A DNA stretch of 64,000 nt. Source: Periweissella cryptocerci (GTDB taxonomy: Bacteria > Bacillota > Bacilli > Lactobacillales > Lactobacillaceae). This document shows, in pieces, positions 11,178 to 19,540 of the stretch. Every line of letters begins with the position of its first letter. Position 1 is the stretch's first letter. The notes under the pieces were generated by a model. It saw only the letters and a program-made list of their open reading frames with translations. It made no database searches and was not told the DNA's origin. A program made the translations under genes and the position numbers. Location: the NCBI RefSeq assembly GCF_004358325.1, contig NZ_CP037940.1:1240001-1304000 (forward strand). The letters run 5' to 3'.

Positions 11178-12119
11178 CTAATTACCCAAAATAGCTTGAT
11201 ACTCTTGTTGGGCCGCATCATCCCCTGAAACAATGAATGTTCCATCGGGACTATACTCGCCAACTTGACCATTGTTCTCCATTTCACCAAATCCATCACT
11301 GGCAAAAGCACCAGCTTGGCTAATCCACTCATAAACTTTACCATCATCTGCTAAAACGTACTTGTGGACTGGTCGGTCTTGATCAACATCCATGTACCCA
11401 TCTACTGTTGTATATTCATCCATTGGATAATCATACCCAGTTGTGCCATCATTGGCATAGAAGAAAACAACTCCATGGAGTGCATGTAAATCGAACCCAC
11501 CATAACCAGGGTTCCCAAGGTCTTGCTCTTGCATCCGTCCGTTAACTGTATCGGCATACCAATCGCCCTGACCGGCTGCACCGTGATTGAAGTACAGTTC
11601 TGAAAGCGCCATGCCGCCCTTAGCAGCTTGCGTGGCTGCCCAATCAGTAAACATGGCTTTTTGTGAGTCCGTTAACCGCGTAATTTTGGTTGCTTGCGTA
11701 GCGACTGCCTGTTTAGCGGTTGCTTGCTTACTAACTTTGGCCTTGGCGGCTTTCTTTTTAGCTTTTGCTTTTGCTTTTACGGCAGCTTTAATGCCCGCAT
11801 CATTTTGCGTTCTTAACTCGTCGACTGCAGTCTTAATCGCCTTGAACTCATCCTGCGCCAATTCAGTCACCGATAATGTATTTAACTTTTCATTCGATTC
11901 CGTAAATTTATTCTTGTCAGTTAAATTCCGAGCATCTTGTAACGTTTTTTCCGCATTAGCAATTTTCGTGGCTGTTTCGGCCTTTACTGAGCTACTTTTT
12001 ACTTGCTTAGTTGAACTATTATTGTGATTATCACTAGCCAACTGTGCACTACACCCGGTTGTTGCACCTACTGAAATAACTACTAGGCTCATTGCTACTA
12101 ATTTATTTATTTTTTTCAT
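11178..12119 (-). CDS. Paralogous lipoprotein, DUF4767-like type (type B)
   Basis: The start at 12119 is preferred to an upstream in-frame codon at 12149 because AAGGCGG sits before it and the protein then begins with a clean lipoprotein signal ending T-T-G-C. 313 residues. It has the same stalk as its neighbours (A-E-K-T-L-Q-D-A-R-N-L-T ... L-S-V-T-E-L-A-Q ... R-T-Q-N-D-A-G-I-K-A), then a Lys/Ala linker and a C-terminal domain (L-T-D-S-Q-K-A-M-F-T-D-W-A ... G-D-W-Y-A-D-T-V-N-G-R) that recalls DUF4767 lipoproteins of lactobacilli. The C-terminus matches 26555, not its direct neighbour 10271. Function unknown. Confidence 0.85.
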   Translation of the reverse strand: MKKINKLVAMSLVVISVGATTGCSAQLASDNHNNSSTKQVKSSSVKAETATKIANAEKTLQDARNLTDKNKFTESNEKLNTLSVTELAQDEFKAIKTAVDELRTQNDAGIKAAVKAKAKAKKKAAKAKVSKQATAKQAVATQATKITRLTDSQKAMFTDWAATQAAKGGMALSELYFNHGAAGQGDWYADTVNGRMQEQDLGNPGYGGFDLHALHGVVFFYANDGTTGYDYPMDEYTTVDGYMDVDQDRPVHKYVLADDGKVYEWISQAGAFASDGFGEMENNGQVGEYSPDGTFIVSGDDAAQQEYQAILGN

Positions 12120-12191
12120 GATTTCTACCGCCTTTCTATCAAATATCAATTCACAAACATCATCGATTTTGACACAGCTTCTCGTTGATAG

Positions 12192-13802
12192 TTATTGTTT
12201 TTCATGCATGTGTGCAATTTCCTTTAACCCCGCATTCATCAATGTGAACACAGTAATCCAGGCAACAACAATTAACGCAATCAAGCCAATGTATGCGTCC
12301 ATTCCAATCCATGAGCCGGCAATTTTATCCCACACTGTGTGCAGACCAACCGCGATTAAGAAGAACACGAGGAAATTTTTATTCGTTAACTGATTCATTT
12401 TAAATTCTGCGGCGCGTTTAGCAATAATTAGTGCGCCACCCGCAATCGCCGCCCAAACCATGTGCGTACCAAGCGTTGTCCAAGCACGGGCAAACGTAAT
12501 CCCCAGCACATCACTACCATCAGTTCCTAGTCCAAGGAAGGCTAAACTCGTAGCTTGCGAAGTCCACGCAGTCATGATGTAGCCGGCAGTTTCAAATGCG
12601 GCAAATCCAGCTCCAACCGCTGCCCCAATCAAAATCCCATTTAAAATATGAGTAACAACATATTTTCTGACAAAATACACGATGATAATTAATTTGCCGA
12701 CTTCTTCAACCGCTCCAACTAAAAGTGCTCCGCTCCAAGTCGAAATATCACCATCTCCGATAATAATTGTTAACAGCAACGTAATAAAAATCGCCATTAC
12801 GCCACCAATGAAGAACACCTTGAGCGTTTCAAAAATACTAAAGTTTTTGAAGGCATTTGATTCAAAGAAGAAGATTAAGCCCGTTACTGGTACGGCGAAA
12901 GCACCAATCAGGATTAACCCCGCACTCACAGTTGGAATTTGCCATTCGGTTGATGCAAAGAATAATGCAATAAAGGCGACTAAGCTACCCATAAAGAACC
13001 GTGAGAATAACCATGGGCGACTCCAATTTTCAGAAATATTCGCCAAATCCGGCGTTGTTTTTGAAGTACCTGCGATAAAGACTTCATCAGCTTCCGCATT
13101 CGTATGTTTCTTCCCAACTTCTGAGAATAAATCCTTCAAATTAATGTTAATTGCGCCTGATTCACCCGTGAATTCATTCAATTTTGAGGTTGCCGAGTTA
13201 ACAACTGATTTAGCCGCATTACCGTAAGCATTTTGATTTGGCATTGGTTGTCCATATTGGGGTTGACCTTGGTTCGGCATTCCTTGAGCATATTGCGGTT
13301 GACCTTGATTTGGCTGACCTTGCGTATATTGCGGTTGACCTTGGTTTGGCATCCCTTGGTTATATTGTGGTTGGCCTTGGTTCGGCATTCCTTGAGTATA
13401 TTGCGATTGACCTTGATTGGGCTGACCCTGCGCATATTGCGGTTGGCCTTGGTTCGGCATCCCTTGACTATATTGGGGTTGGCCTTGATTTGGCATCCCT
13501 TGGTCATATTGCGGTTGGCCTTGGTTCGGCATTCCTTGTCCATATTGCGGTTGACCTTGATTGGGCTGACCCTGCGCATATTGCGGTTGGCCTTGGTTCG
13601 GCATTCCTTGGTCATATTGCGGTTGACCTTGATTTGACGCTACTTGGTCATATTGGGGTTGACCTTGATTGGGTGCTGCTTGATTATTTTGAATTGTTTC
13701 CCCTTGATTGGTTGATACTGCTTGAAATTGACTGCCCCCACATTTAGGACAGAATTTCGCATCATCTGTTACTTGCGTGCCACAATTTATACATATTTTC
13801 AT
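12192..13802 (-). CDS. PrsW-like intramembrane protease with zinc ribbon and Gln/Pro repeats
   Basis: 536 residues. Residues 1-24 form a zinc ribbon (C4, C7, C18, C21). Residues 45-188 are twelve 12-residue repeats of N-Q-G-Q-P-Q-Y-x-Q-G-M/Q-P. A linker (about 190-265) leads into several membrane helices. PrsW-family features are in order: E-E-V-G-K (366-370), F-E-T-A-G-Y (403-408), G-T-H-M-V-W (445-450) and H-T-V-W-D (488-492), giving the Glu and His residues expected for metal-dependent intramembrane cleavage. Known PrsW cuts an anti-sigma factor; here no sigma/anti-sigma pair is adjacent, so the substrate is unknown. The repeat tail is cytosolic or extracellular depending on topology. Neighbours are a second zinc-ribbon protein and lipoproteins. 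Confidence 0.85.
   Translation of the reverse strand: MKICINCGTQVTDDAKFCPKCGGSQFQAVSTNQGETIQNNQAAPNQGQPQYDQVASNQGQPQYDQGMPNQGQPQYAQGQPNQGQPQYGQGMPNQGQPQYDQGMPNQGQPQYSQGMPNQGQPQYAQGQPNQGQSQYTQGMPNQGQPQYNQGMPNQGQPQYTQGQPNQGQPQYAQGMPNQGQPQYGQPMPNQNAYGNAAKSVVNSATSKLNEFTGESGAININLKDLFSEVGKKHTNAEADEVFIAGTSKTTPDLANISENWSRPWLFSRFFMGSLVAFIALFFASTEWQIPTVSAGLILIGAFAVPVTGLIFFFESNAFKNFSIFETLKVFFIGGVMAIFITLLLTIIIGDGDISTWSGALLVGAVEEVGKLIIIVYFVRKYVVTHILNGILIGAAVGAGFAAFETAGYIMTAWTSQATSLAFLGLGTDGSDVLGITFARAWTTLGTHMVWAAIAGGALIIAKRAAEFKMNQLTNKNFLVFFLIAVGLHTVWDKIAGSWIGMDAYIGLIALIVVAWITVFTLMNAGLKEIAHMHEKQ
13239..13670 (-). repeat. Coding tandem repeat, 12 units of 36 bp
   Basis: Twelve units of 36 bases encode N-Q-G-Q-P-Q-Y-x-Q-G-(M/Q)-P. 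The fixed register is NQGQPQY, and the variable residue after Tyr is D, A, G, S, T or N. Unit identity at DNA level is high but mixed, so the array has probably expanded and contracted by slippage or recombination. Copy number is likely to vary between strains. Confidence 0.95.
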
Positions 13803-13863
13803 CTTTCTTTACCTCGTTTTTTTTGCCTCGATTATCGAGGCACTTCTTAAAATTTATGATTAC

Positions 13864-15138
13864 CTATGACAAGTCTATGCTCATCGTCTGAATTTCATTG
13901 TCACTATCAAAGTACTTAATCGTCAAAGTACTACCTGGTCCTGAATGGCTAAACGCGTTTTCAATATCTTGATTTGACGATACAAAATACTTACCAACTT
14001 TAAAAATAATGTCCCCACTCACCGGTCCTGAATCATACGTATTACCAGTCACGTAAAATCCCATTTCCTTGTCCTCATTCATGTCACCCAAAGAAGCGCC
14101 CGAGAAGCCACTCGAATAGCGATAATTACCTGCTGGGATTTTTTCACTGTAGGTTACGTTGTTAATTTTTGAACGTGGTGTCGTTAACTTAACTTTGATT
14201 TTGGTGCCATCTTTCAACGTGCACGTAATCGTGTCACCAACAATGTGTCGCGTTAAGAACTGTTTCATCGCCGCGGTATCGGCAATTTCTTCACCGTCCA
14301 TTTCAGTAATAATCATTTCTGGTTCCAATTCTGATTGTGACGCCGTATATCCCGGGAAAATTTCATAAATCATAATTCCACTGTCATATGGCATGTCACC
14401 GGTCACCATTCCAAACCATGGTGACTTGTTATCCGGATCAGCCTGAACTTTAGCTAGTTTCTTGGCGCGAACTTTAGCGGCTTTATCTGCAGCTGCTTGT
14501 TGCTGTGCTTGGCTTGAACTTGCCACTTCGTCGGCTGAACTGGCGCTATCATCTAAATCTTCCACCGAACCAGCATCTGTGTCAGTTGAATCCGCTTCAC
14601 TACTAGTTTTCTTGGCAACTTTCTCGGTTTGCGATGCCACAGGTTGCTGACTTACATAATATGCGCCACCACCGACTCCACCTAGAGCGACCACGGCACC
14701 GGCAATATACATCGCACGACGAGCATTCGCATGCTCATGCCCGAGCTTTTTTTCATGTAATTCGGCGCTGGTCTGCAAGAATGGCGCTACATCTGGTGAT
14801 TGTTCACCAATTGGTCGCGTAGGTATCGATTCTGGCTGCGACGCTTCTGATGTTCCTTGTACCGTGGCGACTTGTTCTGGCATTGGACTTGCTGGCTGAT
14901 TAGACTCCATCAACGACTGCCCACACGCTTCACAAAAAATGTTATCGCTAGCATTAAGCGCCTGACAATGCGGACACGTTACTAAATTTTTAGTAGGTGT
15001 CGTTGCAGTTTTTATTGACCCTGATTCTGGCGTGGCCTCGTTCAAATTATCACTTGCAACACTCCATTTAGCGCCACATTCACTACAGAAAATTGCATCA
15101 CTTTCATTTTTAGTGCCACATTTTTCACAAAATTTCAT
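13864..15138 (-). CDS. Zinc-ribbon, single-pass membrane protein with two PDZ-like domains
   Basis: 424 residues. Zinc ribbon 1 has C4, C7, C18, C21; zinc ribbon 2 lies near residues 54-74 (C-P-H-C ... C-E-A-C). A polar linker leads to one membrane helix (about 143-163, Y-I-A-G-A-V-V-A-L-G-G-V-G-G-G). An Asp/Ser-rich stalk follows, then two PDZ-like modules (about 240-320, with W-F-G-M-V ... E-P-E-M-I-I-T-E-M-D-G-E-E-I, and about 335-424, with G-P-V-S-G-D-I-I-F-K-V-G). No protease triad is present, so it is a scaffold or sensor rather than HtrA. It lies directly upstream of the PrsW-like gene, with which it shares the N-terminal ribbon design. Confidence 0.85.
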   Translation of the reverse strand: MKFCEKCGTKNESDAIFCSECGAKWSVASDNLNEATPESGSIKTATTPTKNLVTCPHCQALNASDNIFCEACGQSLMESNQPASPMPEQVATVQGTSEASQPESIPTRPIGEQSPDVAPFLQTSAELHEKKLGHEHANARRAMYIAGAVVALGGVGGGAYYVSQQPVASQTEKVAKKTSSEADSTDTDAGSVEDLDDSASSADEVASSSQAQQQAAADKAAKVRAKKLAKVQADPDNKSPWFGMVTGDMPYDSGIMIYEIFPGYTASQSELEPEMIITEMDGEEIADTAAMKQFLTRHIVGDTITCTLKDGTKIKVKLTTPRSKINNVTYSEKIPAGNYRYSSGFSGASLGDMNEDKEMGFYVTGNTYDSGPVSGDIIFKVGKYFVSSNQDIENAFSHSGPGSTLTIKYFDSDNEIQTMSIDLS

Positions 15139-15208
15139 CTTTCTTTACCCCGTAATTTCAGCACATTCGGCGACCCGGTGAGTTCTCGCTGGACACATTT
15201 CACCTGCG

Positions 15209-16333
15209 TCAATCTTCCGCAAAGTAATAGTTTGCGAGTTGTTTACCTAACTCACCAAATGCATTAATTTGTTGTTGCGTTTTATCTGGATACGCGTAGT
15301 ATTCTTGATCCAGGAGCTGGTGACTCGCTGGTTGATTTGGATCATAATATTGCGACAACCCCACTACTGCAAAAACTTGCGAACCACGTTGAATAATTGC
15401 TAAATCGTTTTCAACCCCTTTGTACGTAGATTCACCAGATTTGTTATAACAAATCACGTCGGCCGGCAATTTACTTGGCAGTTTTGTCCGATTAGTGGTT
15501 CGCAACATCAAGCTAAGTAGCCAGTCTCGTTGGGCAGTTGTCACATTGGGTATTTTTTGCTGATATAGTTTAACCAACACATCGCAGGCGTCATCGGCTG
15601 ATATCCGGTTTGATTTACCATTATTCCAGTTACTCAAATCCATCAATTTACGCTGAATCTGGGTGTTCCGATAACCCCAGGTGTTCAAATATTTATCCAG
15701 CACCGTGAACCCATCCGTTCCATTTGTAATACCAAGTTCATCAATTAGAATATTTGTGGCGGTGTTATCGCTTTCGGTGAGCATCAACTCAATTAACTGG
15801 CGAATTGTAAAACGTGTACCTGGTTTTTCATCCATGAGAATCCCACTGCCACCAACTTGTTCTGCTTGTTGCAAGCTGTGTTGTTTATCCAAATTCATAG
15901 CTTTCGTATTCGCAGCATCCATACATGCCAAAGCAATAAAAATTTTAATTGTCGATGCTGCAATTTGATTTTGTTGCTTGCCAGCTAAGTTATTGAGCGA
16001 TACTCGTTTTCCGCTGGGAACAATTGATTGTGTACTAACACTCCAGTAGCCTGGTAATTTCGTAAAAGTACTATTTTTAAGTTCCCGCGTTAATGTTTTC
16101 GTTTGCTTAGGTTCAGCAGTTGTCGCTACACTCGCCTTGTTTTTTCCGGCTTTACCCTTCACTAACGTTTGCTTAATTGGCTCTTTCGTTTGCTTTTTTA
16201 TCGCCGTTGTTTCTGCTTGTGCTTGCGGTTTTGTTGCAGCGTCCTTCTTTGCTTGACTACAACCAGCGACAATCAAAACCACCAATAAGAACACCAACAA
16301 CAAAATTCGTTTAATTGGCAATGATGTCTGCAT
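15209..16333 (-). CDS. Class A beta-lactamase-like serine hydrolase lipoprotein
   Basis: 374 residues. Signal peptide with lipobox I-V-A-G-C (lipidated C25), then a Lys/Thr/Ala linker (26-85) and a penicillin-binding fold: S-T-I-K (127-130, nucleophile S127), S-D-N (188-190) and K-S-G (298-300). All three active-site motifs of class A beta-lactamases are therefore present. Such lipoproteins in lactobacilli are usually unassigned. Peptidoglycan-related activity or beta-lactam hydrolysis are both possible, and resistance should not be assumed. It lies in the envelope gene cluster, with a terminator from the upstream lipoprotein gene in front. Confidence 0.85.
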   Translation of the reverse strand: MQTSLPIKRILLLVFLLVVLIVAGCSQAKKDAATKPQAQAETTAIKKQTKEPIKQTLVKGKAGKNKASVATTAEPKQTKTLTRELKNSTFTKLPGYWSVSTQSIVPSGKRVSLNNLAGKQQNQIAASTIKIFIALACMDAANTKAMNLDKQHSLQQAEQVGGSGILMDEKPGTRFTIRQLIELMLTESDNTATNILIDELGITNGTDGFTVLDKYLNTWGYRNTQIQRKLMDLSNWNNGKSNRISADDACDVLVKLYQQKIPNVTTAQRDWLLSLMLRTTNRTKLPSKLPADVICYNKSGESTYKGVENDLAIIQRGSQVFAVVGLSQYYDPNQPASHQLLDQEYYAYPDKTQQQINAFGELGKQLANYYFAED

Positions 16334-16368
16334 AATTTACTCACCACTTTTCATTCTTAGTCTAAAAA

Positions 16369-16414
16369 ACGATGCTAGAGATGTGCGTCAATCAGCAAAT
16401 CATCTAACATCATT
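16369..16414 (-). terminator. Terminator of the 16489-17292 lipoprotein gene
   Basis: Minus-strand arms around GATG-TTAGA and TCTAGCATC (16371-16380 against 16404-16413, imperfect) are followed by GTTTTTTAG. The sequence resembles the hairpin at 17338-17396, so the two are related copies. Confidence 0.6.
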
Positions 16415-16488
16415 TAATTTCCATAATTTTCAAGTTAACTATTTTTGGCTGCGATTAGCCTGTTAGATTTTTTAACTAAGTTCGTGAA

Positions 16489-17292
16489 CTATTTAATCCA
16501 AACTTCATCAACGCCGTCACCATAAGAATCACCATCGGTTAACACGGCACGACCATCCCAAGCTTGATAGCCATAGTACGTATCTGAGCCACCTTCATCC
16601 CATGAAACGACCAATTTAACATATGCTTTTTGCACGTATTTGGTTGGGTAGTAGTCGTCAGCGTAGTCAATGTTCGTGACATCATATGATAAAATTCCGG
16701 AATTCGCTTGGCTAACAATTGTAGCGCGACCATAATATGTTGATCCATCAGTTTCTTGGGTAACATAACCATCACCTGCGATACTCATTGAATAATATGA
16801 GCGATCTGCATCGCCACTAATAAAGCTAAAGTTCCCCGTGAATTCTGGGTACGTGCTGATATCATATGTTGCGGTTGGCGCCGCGACCGCATTTGCAGTA
16901 GCATTAGCTTTCTTGGTCGCCTTGGCTGCTTTCTTAGCCGCTTTGGCTTTTTGTGCAGCCGCGACACCATCCGTGTTAGTTTGTCGTAATACATCAACTG
17001 CATCTTTAATGTCCTTAAATGCTGGCTTACCAAGTTCGGTCACCGACATCGTGTTCAATTGCGCATTTGACTCTTCAAAACTCCCACTATCAGTCAGCGT
17101 CCGGGCTGCTTGTAAAATTCCCTCATACTTAGCAACTTCGGTCTGTTCATCATCGACATTTTTGGTGCTTTGTGCCACCTCTGCGTTGTTACCAGCATCA
17201 CCGGCTAATTTAGCACCACAACCAGTCAACATAATTGTTGAAATTAGGATAATTGCCATCATGGCAAATTTTCTCGTATGTTCTTTTTTCAT
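16489..17292 (-). CDS. Paralogous lipoprotein, beta-domain type (type A)
   Basis: The start at 17292 (M-K-K-E-H-T-R-K-F) replaces a longer frame, because GGAAAGG precedes it and the sequence then matches the start of the 10271 paralogue nearly residue for residue. 267 residues with lipobox L-T-G-C. The shared stalk (Y-E-G-I-L-Q-A-A-R-T-L-T ... M-S-V-T-E-L-G-K ... R-Q-T-N-T-D-G-V-A-A), an Ala/Lys linker and the beta-rich C-terminal domain (Y-P-E-F-T-G-N-F-S-F-I ... N-I-D-Y-A-D-D-Y-Y-P-T-K) identify it as the closest relative of 10271. Surface-exposed, function unknown. Confidence 0.85.
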   Translation of the reverse strand: MKKEHTRKFAMMAIILISTIMLTGCGAKLAGDAGNNAEVAQSTKNVDDEQTEVAKYEGILQAARTLTDSGSFEESNAQLNTMSVTELGKPAFKDIKDAVDVLRQTNTDGVAAAQKAKAAKKAAKATKKANATANAVAAPTATYDISTYPEFTGNFSFISGDADRSYYSMSIAGDGYVTQETDGSTYYGRATIVSQANSGILSYDVTNIDYADDYYPTKYVQKAYVKLVVSWDEGGSDTYYGYQAWDGRAVLTDGDSYGDGVDEVWIK

Positions 17293-17337
17293 CGTTTTAG
17301 ACCTTTCCTTCCGTATCTTTATTGTTGTTAAACAAAA

Positions 17338-17396
17338 AACGATGTCAGGGCGTAGCACAAAAAAACTTTTGTACTCATGTCATCCCTAACATCGTT
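17338..17396 (-). terminator. Terminator-like hairpin in the leader of the 16489-17292 gene
   Basis: AACGATGTCAGGG (17338-17350) pairs with CCCTAACATCGTT (17384-17396) with one mismatch, and on the minus strand ends in GTTTTTTG. No minus-strand gene lies upstream, so it is either an attenuator in the lipoprotein leader or the relic terminator of a lost gene. It resembles 16369-16414. Confidence 0.6.
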
Positions 17397-17475
17397 ATAC
17401 TTATTCATTTTTTGTAATTCCAGTGGGCCTATTTTCCCTAAAACATTCCCATTTCATATCTACAATTACACGATA

Positions 17476-17527
17476 CCATTTTCATTAATTATGAACAAAT
17501 CAACTGTTTCATAATTAATGAAAATGG
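17476..17527. repeat. Perfect 20-bp inverted repeat
   Basis: CCATTTTCATTAATTATGAA (17476-17495) and its exact reverse complement (17508-17527) flank a 12-base loop. No T run follows on either strand, so this is not a standard terminator. It lies in a gene-free stretch before a structured repeat element. A small mobile relic or an operator are possible. Confidence 0.85.
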
Positions 17528-17841
17528 CTTTCGCTAGTACTTTTGTATAAAAATTGTATTAAGTAAATTTCTATATACATAGTATAGCAAGCTACCATAA
17601 CCCTAGTTTTTGCAAGGTTCGTACATACTAGCACGTTGTTTTACACGTGGCTTTCATATACATTAATTATCGCCGTTATCGTAGGCTTTCGAGCGTACTG
17701 TTGACTATTTATTTTATCCACTGCCATTTTATACGCACAAAAGTTTCGATTTCTAGTCATACTTAAGCGGACTAAAAAAACCAACAGATCGCTAATTGGT
17801 TCTATTTATTCTAGCGTAGGATTATCATTTCTGTACTTTTG

Positions 17842-18221
17842 TTTAAAAATACTCACCTACCACGGAATATACTTTAGGCACTAGTTTGAGCACATCACAA
17901 AATCAGCGATAATTGATTTGATTGTTTCGGCCCACAACTGTTTTTTTCTGCTTTGATAATTATCCCCCAACTAACGAAGTGGCAGTAAATTACTTGGCGG
18001 GCGTAGCCTTTACACCGCGACTGGGGGAATATGTGTGAAGCACATATTTCCGCTGAGGATAAGATGAGGAGTCTTAGGAATTTATTCCTTAGACTCCCAG
18101 CTTGTCCGAACCGCCCAAGACCGCACTTTGGCTTGGGAGGCCGCTTCCAGCGTGGTGCGCCAAGTAATTTACTGACACGTAGTGGCCATTTATATCCAAT
18201 CCCATGTCAGACGGAATAGAG
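17842..18221 (+). ncRNA. Structured repeat element, copy A1 (unnamed RNA-like family)
   Basis: Shares most bases with 48919-49302. The core is closed by CAGTAAATTACTTGGCG (17983-17999) pairing perfectly with CGCCAAGTAATTTACTG (18158-18174). Inside are hairpins AATATGTG/CACATATT, GGAGTCTTAGGAAT with its near complement, and CCCAAG/CTTGGG. Conserved single-strand blocks are CCTTTACACCG, CGCTGAGG and GCTTCCA. These blocks recur at 30325-30795 and 57665-58385, while the helices differ in sequence and stay paired. A 62-codon open frame inside is not credible as a gene. The transcribed strand is not known; plus is assigned because all copies have this orientation. Confidence 0.7.
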
Positions 18222-18265
18222 CCCGATATTTAAACTGAGTAAAATCAATCTGTTGGCCCCTTAAG

Positions 18266-18577
18266 CTATTTAATCTGTTTCCTGTCGTCAGTATTAGCGA
18301 TATCTTGCCAATTTCGCTTAAGGACACCATCGACCCACCGTTTAGAAAAACCATAACGTTTCGCGAGTTCAGTTGCATTTGTTGAATCATACTCATTCAC
18401 GATTAATGATTCAACTTTCTCAGCATTATATATTCGCACTGGGAAATTAACTTGGAGACCACGAAATTCTTCAACAAGCTCCCAAAATAAACGTTCATCA
18501 TTACCAACGACATCATAAATACTGCGATATGGAGTATTTAACCCTTGCCGCACAATTTCTTCATTGTGACCTACCAT
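18266..18577 (-). CDS. Mor-like small transcription regulator
   Basis: Three consecutive ATGs follow GAGGAG. The third (18577) is chosen because its spacing is 7 bases. 103 residues. The core G-L-N-T-P-Y-R-S-I-Y-D ... L-F-W-E-L-V-E-E-F-R-G-L-Q-V-N-F-P-V-R and a C-terminal helix-turn-helix (T-E-L-A-K-R-Y-G-F-S-K-R-W-V-D-G-V) fit the Mor/C family of phage Mu middle-operon activators. Close paralogue of 18816-19100. Such genes in lactic acid bacteria are often stand-alone, and the target is unknown. Confidence 0.8.
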   Translation of the reverse strand: MVGHNEEIVRQGLNTPYRSIYDVVGNDERLFWELVEEFRGLQVNFPVRIYNAEKVESLIVNEYDSTNATELAKRYGFSKRWVDGVLKRNWQDIANTDDRKQIK

Positions 18578-18721
18578 CATCATGCTCCTCAATAGCTTAG
18601 ATTTCTTTATCGTCTTTAATATACGCCGTTGCCTAGACAGAGCATGTCTATATACAGGATTAATAACGTGGTTTTTCTGTCGATAATTAATATCACCAGC
18701 AGTTTAAAACTCTGCAAAATA

Positions 18722-18757
18722 AAAGGTTCGTACAAAATTTAATCTGTACGAACCTTT
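18722..18757 (-). terminator. Terminator of the 18816-19100 regulator gene
   Basis: AAAGGTTCGTACA (18722-18734) and TGTACGAACCTTT (18745-18757) form a perfect 13-bp stem. On the minus strand a T-rich tail (TTTTATTTT) follows. Confidence 0.9.
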
Positions 18758-18815
18758 CATGTTATTATGGCAAATTTCTATAGTAGACTAACGTTTCATC
18801 CGTTGGTCGAATCAT

Positions 18816-19100
18816 CTAATTATCCTGTTTGTTCTTGCTGATGACATTATCAACCCAGCGCTTTGAAAAACCATAGCGTTGTGCTAGTACATCTGCATTA
18901 GAGCCATCATATTCATTCAACACTAAAATTTCAACCTGTTCGGCATTATACAAGCGCACCGGAAAGTTAACCTGTAATCCGCGGAATTCTTCAACGAGCT
19001 CCCAAAAAAGCTGTTCATTTTCTTCAACCGCATCAAATATTTTACGATAAGGTGCATTTAGTCCTTGTCGAATCACTTGATTATTATACTCATCTTGCAT
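18816..19100 (-). CDS. Mor-like small transcription regulator, second copy
   Basis: The start at 19100 (M-Q-D-E-Y) is 7 bases from GAGGAG. 94 residues. Nearly the same core as 18266-18577 (L-F-W-E-L-V-E-E-F-R-G-L-Q-V-N-F-P-V-R-L-Y-N-A-E) and the same helix-turn-helix (L-A-Q-R-Y-G-F-S-K-R-W-V-D-N-V). N- and C-terminal ends have diverged, so the pair is an old tandem duplication. It has its own terminator. DNA-binding activator by family; target unknown. Confidence 0.8.
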   Translation of the reverse strand: MQDEYNNQVIRQGLNAPYRKIFDAVEENEQLFWELVEEFRGLQVNFPVRLYNAEQVEILVLNEYDGSNADVLAQRYGFSKRWVDNVISKNKQDN

Positions 19101-19540
19101 TGTTGTACTCCTCAATTATCATCATATTAGTAATGTACCAAATTTCACGAAGTCTATCTAACGCACGACGCGTGCAACCCGCTTGTGGTATTACACGTCA
19201 AGAAATAAATAATTAGTTTACTTTTTCTAATCGCTCCTTAGTGCCCTCTTTATGTACAAAAAAGCAGTTTTCGTTCATCAGTATAACGTTTTACTTATTG
19301 GAATATCATTGACAGTCGTTCGTATTTGGCTCATTTTTACTGAAAAAAAAGCAAAAATTTTTTTAAAAATTATGAAAACCAAGGTTATTGTTATACATAT
19401 TTCTGTCAATTATCAGGAAACTATCACATGTATAAGTTCCACTGTTTTAAGTTAAATTTCTTAGAACACGACAAAATGGCCCGGTGAAATCTACCAAGCC
19501 GTTTTTGTTACCGTTTTCACATATTGTTTGTATCGACGCT
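19101..19540. other. Intergenic region, about 440 bases, no supported gene
   Basis: AT-rich. An open frame at 19252-19455 (plus) has no ribosome-binding site and a low-complexity Lys/Ile-rich product, so it was not accepted. Near 19474-19506 a weak stem (GGC..GGT/ACC..GCC) may end the following minus-strand gene. Confidence 0.45.

Noticed and set aside
13239..13670. CRISPR-like array of 36-bp repeats
   Set aside because: The repeats are in frame, have no spacers and encode N-Q-G-Q-P-Q-Y units inside a real gene.
13824..13842. TGCCTCG/CGAGGCA hairpin as a terminator
   Set aside because: On the minus strand it is followed by A and not T, so it does not fit intrinsic termination.
15209..16333. 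Acquired beta-lactam resistance gene
   Set aside because: Active-site motifs are shared with many chromosomal lipoproteins of unknown role; there is no mobile context.
18031..18219. 62-residue open frame in element A1 (and its twin at 49112-49300)
   Set aside because: Lies inside the structured repeat; changes follow RNA pairing and not codons, and no ribosome-binding site was seen.
17842..18221. RNase P RNA, tmRNA or a GOLLD/ROOL-type RNA
   Set aside because: None of the conserved blocks of RNase P RNA or tmRNA that I know is present; four chromosomal copies do not fit single-copy RNAs. GOLLD/ROOL could not be excluded by eye but no match was seen.
19252..19455. Possible small plus-strand gene
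   Set aside because: No ribosome-binding site and a low-complexity Lys/Ile-rich product.
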